A stretch of 24,330 nucleotides of DNA, taken from NCBI GenBank assembly GCA_031546715.1, contig JAVBKA010000057.1:1-24330 (forward strand). The letters run 5' to 3'. A model generated the notes under the pieces. The model worked only from the letters and a program-made list of their open reading frames with translations. It was not told the origin of the DNA and did not search any database. This document shows positions 1 through 10,100 of the stretch, piece by piece; the stretch's first letter is position 1; each line of letters begins with the position of its first letter. A program made the translations under genes and the position numbers. Source of the stretch: JAVBKA01 sp031546715. GTDB taxonomy: Bacteria; Bacillota; Clostridia; Oscillospirales; UBA929.

Positions 1-212
1 AGGTCAGGTGCAATTTGCTCGATTTTGTCCACAAAGATGGTAAACACTTCTCCATCGGGTCCGCTTTTGTAGTCTTCGATGACCGCCAGCCAGCGCGCTT
101 TCATTGCGACAGCTTCAGGGTCGGCTTGCGGAGACGCACTCTTTTCAGATCGTTGGTAGCTTTCCAGCCATGTGTCAAGCTCCGCTGTCATTTGATTAAT
201 TATGTTCTTCAT
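1..212 (-). CDS. Unknown small soluble protein, N-terminal part (runs off the left edge)
   Basis: Seventy complete codons are visible from an ATG at 212-210 to the window edge with no stop. The start is set by an excellent ribosome binding site (AAGGAGG, 6 bases before the ATG). The peptide begins MKNIINQMTAELDTWLESYQ, is hydrophilic and probably helical, and has no signal peptide or membrane segment, so it is likely cytoplasmic. I do not recognise the family. The gene lies downstream of the frameshifted gene at 481-1102 on the same strand, but about 270 bases and a candidate promoter with an inverted repeat separate them. It is therefore probably transcribed on its own, with a leader of about 165 nt. 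Confidence is high that it is a gene; function is unknown. Confidence 0.75.
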   Translation of the reverse strand, partial: MKNIINQMTAELDTWLESYQRSEKSASPQADPEAVAMKARWLAVIEDYKSGPDGEVFTIFVDKIEQIAPD

Positions 213-355
213 AACGACCTCCTTAATATATTAAGTGAGTTGGCTCTAAACTAATACCCGTCTGGGCTAATGCTTGGGGTTTAGCTTTCGGAACGAAGGC
301 AGCGCGAAGTGCTTGCGTTTAGACATGTAAGTATATTTTACTGCAAGTTTAATTA

Positions 356-416
356 GCACTTGCATGTTTTTCATCTTTTTTTCATTATGTCATAATTTAC
401 TAATAAATGCAAGTGC
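356..416 (-). promoter_or_regulatory. Candidate promoter bracketed by a 10-bp inverted repeat
   Basis: On the minus strand a -35-like TTGCAT (412-407) and a -10-like CATAAT (389-384) are 17 bases apart, giving a predicted start near 377 for the gene at 1-212. Perfect arms ATGCAAGTGC (407-416) and GCACTTGCAT (356-365) flank it. One arm covers the -35 element and the other falls about 13-22 bases downstream of the predicted start. That geometry suits a repressor binding two sites. The -35 match is weak, so the promoter call is moderate; the inverted repeat is seen directly. The stretch 213-480 otherwise holds no convincing gene. Confidence 0.5.
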
Positions 417-480
417 GTTGACAAATATTTCTGTGCATTTTCACTGCAATATTGACTGGCGAGGCACCGCCAGAACAATA

Positions 481-1102
481 TCACTTCCGAATATGCCGCA
501 ATTTCGAGATTGCGGATATACACGCAAATGCCAAAACAATAGCCAGTACGCCTGAGCAAAAAACGCTCAGTACGCCAAATGCAACGCCTGATGGGCTTGA
601 CGGCTCATTTTTAGTCTCATATGTCAGCATAAACAGCTTGTACAAAATCTCTACGCCCATTGCTCTCGTGACCTTTGACTTTGGTTCGAGCTTGCCGCCA
701 TGAGGATACAGCCCTGCACGAACTGACAAGGCAACCTTGGCTTTTTCTGTAGGGATACTTCAAAAAAGTCGCTATAGGCGGCTAAATAGCGGTCGTTAGT
801 TGGATTTTGGTCATAGTTTTTCTTATCTCTTAAAATGTCTGCAGCAACTTCCAATAAGTCCTTAGTTGTTAAAGTGGCATCTCCATCAAAGGTGCTGTTA
901 TCTGCGCCTGCTCTGCCGTTAGTCTGCATTTACTGCGGTCGCCAACGTATGTAATTAAGCCCATCAGTTGATTCGGAGCATCAGCCGATGCTTGGGGTGG
1001 GACTACTTCTGCGGTTGCGTGAGCATTCATGTTCCCCAAGGGAACTAGATAGAAAAATGAAAGAACAGCCGCAAATACAAAGGATAGCAATGAAATTTTC
1101 AC
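481..1102 (-). pseudogene. Small secreted protein gene with a C-terminal membrane helix, broken by two frameshifts
   Basis: Three consecutive minus-strand reading frames together look like one protein of about 200 residues. The first begins at GTG 1102 (AAGAGGG 8 bases upstream) with a clear signal peptide, MKISLLSFVFAAVLSFFYLV, and an AHATA-type cleavage region, then YVGDRSKCRLTAEQA. The second (about 929-740) gives DGDATLTTKDLLEVAADILR and onward to YSDFF. The third (about 745-481) gives IPTEKAKVALSVRAGLYPHG and ends with a hydrophobic helix plus the basic tail SKLRHIRK. Both junctions, near 890-925 and near 735-765, are -1 shifts, as if one base were missing at each. The product would have been exported with a C-terminal membrane anchor. 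I do not recognise the family. It lies about 80 bases downstream of the giant surface-protein gene, beyond its terminator. Assembly errors could explain the shifts, so 'pseudogene' is provisional. Confidence 0.6.
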
Positions 1103-1131
1103 GTGATGAACCCTCTTTCTATACACTTATA

Positions 1132-1181
1132 AACAACCCCCTCAGAGAAATGCTCGCATTTCTCTGAGGGGGTTGTTTTTT
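1132..1181 (-). terminator. Perfect 21-bp terminator hairpin after the giant gene
   Basis: Arms 1132-1152 and 1157-1177 are exact reverse complements of 21 bases around the 4-base loop CTCG. The hairpin begins directly after the TAA stop (1182-1180) of the giant gene. On the plus strand it is followed by six T; on the minus strand it is preceded by A6 and followed by TTTAT. The form is that of a bidirectional intrinsic terminator. Since no plus-strand gene reads into it, its main job is probably to end the giant transcript before the frameshifted gene at 481-1102. Confidence 0.85.
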
Positions 1182-4100
1182 ACTTTTCTAGTATCGCCCA
1201 GAACTCTTTCGATGGGGTCTTGATATAGTTGTGCGGGTTTGTAGCCTCCATAATGTCGTAGTAATAGGGCAGCTTTTCGGTAACATCACGGAAGGTGATA
1301 AGTATGTCCATTGTGTCTACAAAGGTTTTGTCTGCGTCACGACCTAAAATGTTGTTGATAATTGCTGCGCCTTGTGCTCTTGTCAAGTACGCATTTGGCA
1401 GACTGATAACGTCAACGGTGTCGTACCAGTGGTAATAGTTGGCGGTTTTGAGCTTTTCATATGCCCAGTGCTTTGCGTTCACTGTTGGGATTTCGTCAAC
1501 TCCCGATGAATGAGCTGCAAACTTGAGGGCGATTGATGTAAGTTCAGCGGTTGTTATTGGATTTTTCGGCAAGAATATGCCGTTTGGATAGCCTGTGATT
1601 ATTCCTTTGGCGGCTAATAAGTTTATTGCGTCAGAATACCATAGACCGTCTGCCACGTCAGTGAAGCGTTTGGATTTATCGCCGTTTTTGTCTCTCATGA
1701 GCTTGTAGAAAATCATTGCAACTTCGGCTCTTGAAATTGACAACTCCGGTGCAAAACGGTTATTGCCCACGCCAACCATGTAAGCCATATGGTCGGTTGC
1801 GTTTAGCTGACTGTTGATACCGTTTTTGTTGGGGTCGGCAGGGTCAGTCAAGCGAGTAAACTTCACAATAACGGTAACTGTTCCGTTTGCGGGGTAATAA
1901 TAGGTGTAGGTCGAAGACGAAAGCTTGCTGAGGGGAATAACATGGGTTGTAAAGTTGTTGATTACTTCGATAGAAACCAAAGTATAACCGGGGTCTGGTA
2001 CGACGACGATGGTCACGATACTGCCGTCATTTGGGTCAGGGGGCGATTGGGTGTATGTGCCGCCGACAGTTGTACCCGCTCCACCGACGGTTGTGCCTGC
2101 TCCGCCGCCAATAGTTGGGAGTAAACCGTGAGGAACTGAGTTCAAGGCGGATATTGCGCCGTCCTTAATTGCGGTCACACGGGCTTCTGAAGTTGCGGCA
2201 TTAATCGCGGCAATCGCCGTATCTCGAATGTTGTCTAGGGTTGCTTTTTGGGACGGCGTGTAGTCTGGGTGCGTGCTAATCAGGCGGTCGTGCTCTGCAA
2301 TGACTTTGGCGATAGCATCGTCCTTAAAGCTCTGGTTTGCCACGGTAACCGTTATCTTATTCATCTCGGTAATTCCGGCTGTGGTTTCACGAACCACTTC
2401 AGATTTCCTAGGCGGAGGGTTATTGTTCCGTAGATTTTCGATTGCCGCAAGAGCGTCTTCCTTTGCTTTTAGAAGAGCATCCTTTTGCGAGGCTGTGTAG
2501 TCGTCACCGTTTTCTTCCAACAGGCGGGCGTATTCTTGCTCGATTTTAGCCTTTGCTGCATCGAAGTCAGAGCTTGTTGCGGTATTGTCAACGGAGTTTG
2601 AAGATACGCCGTTTACAAGAGAGCTAAGCTGATTGAGTGTTGGTCCGTAGAATACGGCGTCAATTGCGTTTATTGCCTCCACTGAGGAGCGACCAAGCAA
2701 ATTGTAGGCTTCTTGCGCAGTTCGGACTAAGTTTTTAATGTCTGTAGTGGTGGTTTTGATTCCGTTAGTGCTGTTTTTTGATGTTCCGTCGGGGTTGGGG
2801 ACATAGGTTGCGTCTGAACCTACAACTAAATGCTCGAAAGCAAAGGCTTTACCTAAATCCAAGAACTCTGCCGTAACATTTGCACGCAAGTCGTGCAAGG
2901 TCTTTTCAGTGTCTGGCATTTTGGCTCTCTGCTCAGGTGTCAGCTTGGCAAAGGAGTATTCAAGCTCATTAAGCTCTTCGTTGTATGCAATAAGGTTTGT
3001 AACGACGGTCGTCTGGTCGCTTAATTGGTCAATAGGATTAATATCTGGGGCAGGAGATGGGAATTTTTCAACCTTGTACTGAACATATCCTTCTTCGCCT
3101 AGGTCAATTTCCTTCAATGCGTCCAGCAGACTTTCCATTTCCGCTAGCTTGTCATAGGCACCAGACTCAATAACAATATCCTTTGCGTCTGTGGGGAGTT
3201 TGTCATATAAATCCTTAGTGGTGGCTATTTCGGCTTCAAGGCTTGTAATAACTGCCTTTATCTCATCAAATAAATCAGGAGCTGTGACCCTGTTTGCAAT
3301 GATTGAGGGGACATCCTTGATTCCATTAAAGTTGCCGTCAGCGTCGTTAAGCTTATCGGAAAGCTCCTCATAAAGCTTTTCAATCTCGCTGATTTCACGC
3401 TCCGCCGCCAGAAGCTCCTTGATTTTAGCATCCATTTCCAGAAGCTCGGCCTTATGGTCAACCAGGTGTTCAAGATTGTCAGGTGAAAGCGTAATCGATG
3501 CGGTTGGGCTGAATTCGTCCAGCAACTTAGCCACAAGCTCTTCGTACTCAGTGCGTGTGGGTGCGTTGAGTTTTTCTGCGTCAGTATACTCTGAGAGCTT
3601 TTCAAATTCTTCTACAAAGGATATATACTGATTGTTTTGCGGCTGGGTGGAAATTCCCATGGTGTCAAAGCCTGTTAGTTTTTCATTGGTTAAGGCTTCG
3701 TAATAAGGGACAAAAATGTCTGTTATCAGCTCGAGCTTGGCAGTTTGGGTAAATATGTCGTTAAGCGGGTCGCCGCCTTGAATGAACTTCACTGCGCCGA
3801 TTGACAGCAGCTCATCAATTTCAAATAACATGCCGTTAATGACTAAGCCGTCTACCGTATGGAAGGTATTTGAAGTTGCAGTTGACGGATAATCATCCTT
3901 GGCAAATTTTATATCCATAAACAAGCTGTCTGGTACGACAATGCGGTTATCGTCGCCGCCGCTGCCGTTTGCAGAGATAACACCTGATGAGGAATCTGCG
4001 TCTGCAACAAGACTGTTAGTGATTGTAAGTGCGTCCAAGCCCTCTGGCTGATTTAAGAGAATTGTTTCAGCCGTTGGCATCAACCAGCCTGCGGGACGGC

Positions 4101-7100
4101 TGTTGACAGTAATGTCAACAATATCCACATCGCTGGTGGCGAACACCATATTGATGATTTCGTCAAGCACTCGACCGGGGATAAACACCTTTTGCATGGG
4201 GAAGCCGTTTGAAGCAGTGTCGGTTAAAACGTTTTCAAGCTTGCTCAAGTCCACGTTAATTGTGGTAGGTAAGCCTGTTTTTTCGTCACGGACTTGGACG
4301 GCAATGCTTGGGATACCTGTGATTGGGTCGATGGTGGTTTCTGACGGTATGGTGATGAACTTAGTAACGTCGCCAGTGCCATTGACTGCCTCAATTGTGA
4401 GGGACTCAAGGGCGTAACCCTTCTCGGAGCGGATATTGTCCACAATTAAGTCCTCAGTTTTGGCTACGCTATCAGGGTCTTCTGTGAGGTGACCGTGGCT
4501 CATTCCGGTAACGGTGGGAACGGTGGTTGCGGGGACAGAGCTTAAAACTGTTACTGTTCCGACGCCGTTTGGCTCAGTAATTCCCGCGGCTGCGTAAATA
4601 GCTTCAAGCACGCTGCCAGACAGCTCGGCTTCGTAAACGTTGGAAGATGGTGTTGCCGTCATGGTAATTTTGGATAAGATTTCCTCTGAGGGAAATATAT
4701 CGTTTCCATTTGCGTCAGTAATTCTGACGGTTGTGCCTGTGGACGGAGATGGCTTTAGCATTATGATTACATTTACCGTGCCTGTTTCGCTTGGGAGCTT
4801 TATTTCAACTCCTGTGACGGAGGCGGCTGAGGTAATGTTTGAAACCACTATTCCCTTTGTGGGGTCAATGACTGCCTTGTTGGTGGTTGTGGTGTTAGGT
4901 TGGGTGTAAATCTCGCCTGATTTGCTAATACCGTCACTCTTTGCAGGTGTCGGAGAAGCAGGCAGACCAAAGGCTACACGTTCGCCCACCACGGTTATTT
5001 CTGATATTTCAGCAGGCATTGAGAAAGTTGTGGGAACTGCATCCAAGGTTGTGATGCTGGCGGCGATTGCGGAGATTATCACCGCCGGAACGGACGCAGT
5101 GTAGCTCGTTGGCTGCCCCGGTGTTCTGACAGTGCCGAGGTCTGCGGCGTTTAACTCACTCAGAAGATTTAATCCCGCTGTGCCAGCGTCCAAGGTTTTG
5201 GTTACGCCGTTGACCTCTACTGTAACCTTGTCGCCCTCGACCCAAGCTTTGCTTAACGGCAATGTAATTTTGGCAATATTGCCGTCGTCGTCAACTAAGG
5301 TGACAACCGTTGATTTTGGTAAAAATCCCGATTGCGGGGATATGCCTGAGATTAAGAGAATACCCTGTTCGGAGTAGACATCTGTTGGGATTCCGCCAAC
5401 CACATTGCCGTCACCTAAATTGGTGCTGTCGTAGTCTGCGCCTGATACGGTGACTGTGGGGATTTTTGCGGGGTTGATTCCTCTGCCTGTGGCGGCGGTA
5501 TCGGGCACATCGATGACATATTGCCCGCCCTTACCGACGACGATTACGTCCTTGATATCGATGTAATCAAGATAGTCAGGGGGTAATTCATCAAGTGTAC
5601 CCTGACCAAATTCTGATTTAACCGCTGTCTCAACTGCCTTCTTTATTAGAATGTCCACGGCAGTGGCAGGTAGAATAATTTTGCCTGTTGATGGATTTGT
5701 TCCGCTTGCTGCACCGTAGGCAATGTCCTTGATGTCTGCTAACGGAAGCTGGTTAGGCAGTGGGCCAATGGTGGTAGTAGTTGAGACTACTGCGCCCTTG
5801 TCGGTTATGTAGCTTATTTCCACGGTGTCGCCGTCTTTGAGAGTTTTGGCGACAGGCACGGTAATCCAAACATCCTTGCCAGTGATTGGATTTGTTACCA
5901 TAATTGTCACTTTGTCCACGTCAAAGCCTGTTTTCGTGGCGACATTGTCAACAATTAAGTCCTCTGACGGCTTAAGAACGCCATCATTAGGCGTACCAGA
6001 GGTTTTAATTTCAGCGGAGGTAATGCCCTTACCGTCCACATCGGAATTGTCAGGCGGTACGGCGCGCCCCACGCGTTCTGCGTCAAGCTCAATACCAGAG
6101 ACTGAGCCTGTGTTGATTTTAATGGCGGGGTCAGTGCTCTTGCGAAGCTCGTCTAAAATCTCGTTGACGGTGGCTGTTGGGATATGCACTTCGCCGCCTG
6201 TAACCGAGGCGGAGTTTACGTCTTCGTGAATGGTTATTGTTCCAATTGGGTGTTTGTTTTCGTCCAGAATTTGAATGACTGTGTTTTCAAGGTTTTCGGC
6301 AGGGGAGGTGACAGGGATTTCTGCGTATACAGTTTTTCCTGTGTTAGGGTCAATGATTTTAACAAGAACATTCTCAATTTCTGTTCCAGTTGCCACTACC
6401 ACACCGTCAACCACTATGTCGCTAATGTTATCGATAGTACCTTGACCGCCAGTAGGTGCAATGACGGTGATTGTGCCCGTGATGCCCTTGTCCGTGACGA
6501 CCTTGCCAACGCTGACTTCAACGCCGTCTGTAACGGTTTTGATATCAGTGATGATGATTTTTGTAAAGTCATGTGGGGTTACCAGCTCTGCGGAAATTGC
6601 GTCTTTTAAATCTTTGTTTGTTATAGCGGTTTCGAGAGTGGTTGTGCCTGTGGTGTTGCTTGTAGAGGCGGCTATGAAAATCGTGTGGGGTTGCTTGGCT
6701 TCGTCAAGAAATACGATTTCGATTCCCTCGTACACATAATTGGTTTTTGTGGCAATGCCACTGACCGTGATGCCATCGGTTGCGACATTTATGCCGCCGC
6801 TGGCTGGGCTTGTAAGTGTTGGCTGACTGCTGATACCGCCGTCAACTGATACAATGTCAGTGCCGACGACAAACTCGGGAGAGCTGTCCTTTTCCGTGAC
6901 TATGCCGATTGCGGTAACAACGCCCTTTGGAGCGGTGTCGCCTGTGAGAGCGGTTACGATATCGCTTATAGTTTTTCCTGCGACCTCAATTGTTCCTGCT
7001 GGGGATTCCTTTGCGCCCACATCGGTGCTTGGAATGACCACATGGAATTCAGGTCCTGTTGGTTCGCCAGTAGACGGGTCGATTTTCTTTGCAACGAGTT

Positions 7101-10100
7101 TACTGCCCTCAACGCCTAAATCCACGCCGCCGTTAATAGGCACAATGACCTCATAGGCGTTGCCAGTTTCGGGGTCTGTAATTGTCAATGAGACAGCGGT
7201 TGCAACATTGCCTGTCGTGGGCTTAACCCCTGTAATAACTACCTTGTCAGAGGTGTTGTTTACACCGCCGTCAGTTGGCTGAGAAATATGGGGCTTAGTG
7301 CCGGGGAGGATACCGCCGTCAGTTCCTACAACGTCTGTCATGGATGGAATAATGGCAGTTTCGCCTGATTTGGTTGGCAGCTTGAGAATTGCATCATCTA
7401 GGGCTTGCTTTGTTTCAAGAATGTATGCCAAGATTTCGTCTAGGTCGGCGAATTCTTTGTTTGGCAGATATGAGTCTATTATAGAAACCAGAGAGCTTGC
7501 GCTTCCGGCGTTAATAATAGTGTCCTTTATATCGCCGTTAGGCTTTGCCAGTAGGTCGTATAAGTCCTCGCCTGCAACCTCTAGCTTGTCTGTGTGGACT
7601 GAGGCGGTGGTGTCGTTAAAGTCCTTCCATTCGGGCTTTGAGGTGTCGTATGTAACCGAGCTTGGGTTGGCGGTGACAATGTCCTTGCCTAAATCAACGG
7701 ATTTTTTAAGCTCCTCAAGAGCCTTAATAATGTCAGCCTTGGTATCTTCGTATCTCTCGCTCTTAATAAGTGCGGTGGTTGTGACCTCCATTGAGCCTAA
7801 AACTCTGTCAATAGTGATTGTCACAGGGGCGGTATTAATGGCGGATACCGTCAAATCTGGGTACAGGGAGGTGTCCGCAAGGTTTTTGAGGGTGTCTGAG
7901 TATACAACATCGGGCAGACCTTGGGTACCGTCAATGGTAATGGTTACAATACCGTTTGGGTTAATGCCGTAGCCGATGTTTGGCGTGATAATTATTGAAG
8001 ATGGTGAGCCTTGGGCAAGAATGCCTGAGATTGCAGGTGTCACTGTTTTGTTGGTGGTGACCTTAACACTGCCGTTATCAGGCTGTACGGCTTCAAAGTC
8101 AAAGATATTACGGGCAAAGACTGCGTCAATAACAAAGGCTTCCTTTACAGGCTCTTTCCATGTGATGACGGCTTCACCGTAGTTCGGGTCGTCAATATCT
8201 CTGTTAAAATCCACAATATAATCAGTGTTTACGCCGGGATTTACAATAACCGCTGTGACTTCGCCATCTTTATTGACGATAACTGTGGTTTCGCCGCCTG
8301 TTGACGGGTCATTTTTAACATAGACAGTGTCTGTACCGCTTGCGGTGACAGTGGTTGGTGAGATGATAATGGCGGCGATAACACTCTCGGAAGGATAACT
8401 CACCGCAGCATCGTCAGTGTCCTCGGTGGACGGAGTTTTGACATGCACCTCGGTGGTAACGTAGCCCCTTGCAGGTGTTACAGTGTATTCAGGTACTTCG
8501 GTAACTGGTGCGGTGGTTTTGGGCGATGGGGCTTGGGTTACAACAGTGCCGTTTTTGTCCGTAACGGCGGCTTCTATTTCTATTTCCGGCTCGGTTATAA
8601 CGATTTTCGGCGTTGCGGTTGTGCCGTTGTACTCGTCAATGATTTCCTGAAGAGCTTCGCTGGGGATTTTCACGGTAATTGCAGGCGCAGTGCCTGTTAT
8701 GTATGATGTAATCTCTGATTCGGGCAAAGTAACCACTGTTGTAATACCGCCTACGGTGACGGAGATGTTTACAGTGGTGTTAGTGTCGTTAGTTTCGTCA
8801 TTATTGTCGTTAAGCGGAATGCTGATGGAAACCTCGTGACCGAGGCTGTCCGTAAAGGTGGCGGCAAGGGTTGAGGGGCTGGCGGCAATGGGGGATATTT
8901 CTAAGTCTGGGAGAAGGACAACGGGTATACGTTCCTTACCCTGCTCGCCCTTACCCGCGGGAACTACCTTACCGTTAGGGTCTGTGACGTTTGCGCCGTC
9001 AGGTGAGGTTAAGCTGCCTTCAACTGCGTTAAACTCCGTCGCGCCAGTGGTAACGTCAAAGTTTGAGATGTCGCCCTTGACATTGGTTACTACTACTTTG
9101 CCGTTTGGCAGAACTGTAGCTTTGGCATCGCTTAACACAACAGGGGCGGCTTGGTCATATGTAACAGCCTTAATTATGTTCCCTGCGGGGACGCTGGCTG
9201 TCGGCTCAAGGACTACGCTGTAGCCGTCCTGCACGTAGTAATCTGTACCTATTTTGACAACGCCGGGCTGAACCTTGGTATATTGACCGTTAGCTGTTGA
9301 GTCAAAATAATCGTGTGTGCTGTTGACTGAGGGGTCGATGAGAACACTCAGTTTTGGGTCAAGTGTAACCTTATGCTGAGGAACTAATAAGCCCACTGCC
9401 TTTGTTAGGTTTTCGTAAGCGGTGGCGATTTCTTGCAGTGTAGACGTCCCCGACGATTCGACGTCTTCTGCAATTTTTAGCACTTCTTGCAGTTTGCTCC
9501 ATGTTGATGGGGTGTATTTTTCCTTAGTGAAGTTCAAAGTCTCAACTTCGCCAATTTTACTGGTCAAGGCTGTTTTTGTTGATTCGATTATAACTCCGGT
9601 TAAGTTCAGGTCTGTGATTGCTCCTGTGACATTGGCAATTACAATTGTGCCGTTTGGAAGAACAGTGGTGGTTTTATCTACGCCGCCCATTTTATACTCG
9701 ACTGTTTCGCCAGCCTTATATACATGGTCAGGACTTGGCAGCAACGTAATAACTAAGCTTGCGCCATGCTCAATATTACCGTTTGAAGCACTGCTAGTCA
9801 CGGCTGCAACCTGTACGCCTGCATCGGTAACAGAGGCGGGGACTGCAACTGCGTACTTTTTCTTAGCAAATACAATGTTTAGAATCTGGTTAGTGCTTGT
9901 TTTAGTTGAATCCAGAGTGTAGGTTGATTTTCCTGAGCCGCTTGTAAAGGTCAGGCTAGTGCCGGAGGCGGATTCCAGCCATGCCACATAGTTGTATCCC
10001 GCGGCGGCGGCTGCGTCTAAAATGTTAATGTCAAACGCGCTTTTCTTGCGGATAATCAGGTTTTTGCTGTCCATAAACCCTGAAAAATCTCTTGCGCTGC

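Noticed and set aside
268..326. A 19-codon basic reading frame (MSKRKHFALPSFRKLNPKH) in the leader of the left-edge gene, minus strand
   Set aside because: It lies in the right place for a leader peptide but has no ribosome binding site and no run of regulatory codons.
735..770. Programmed -1 frameshift on the run of six T in the small secreted gene
   Set aside because: A -1 slip on that run leads straight into TGA; only a slip further on, at AAA-AAG, would work, and a second unexplained shift is still needed.
1180..1340. Sortase anchoring of the giant protein
   Set aside because: No LPXTG-like motif, hydrophobic helix and basic tail at the C-terminus; the SLH domains account for anchoring.
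7298..7972. Open frame of 224 codons on the plus strand, antisense to the giant gene
   Set aside because: It is the mirror of a Thr/Ser/Val-rich coding region, has no convincing ribosome binding site, and many similar antisense frames occur along the same gene.
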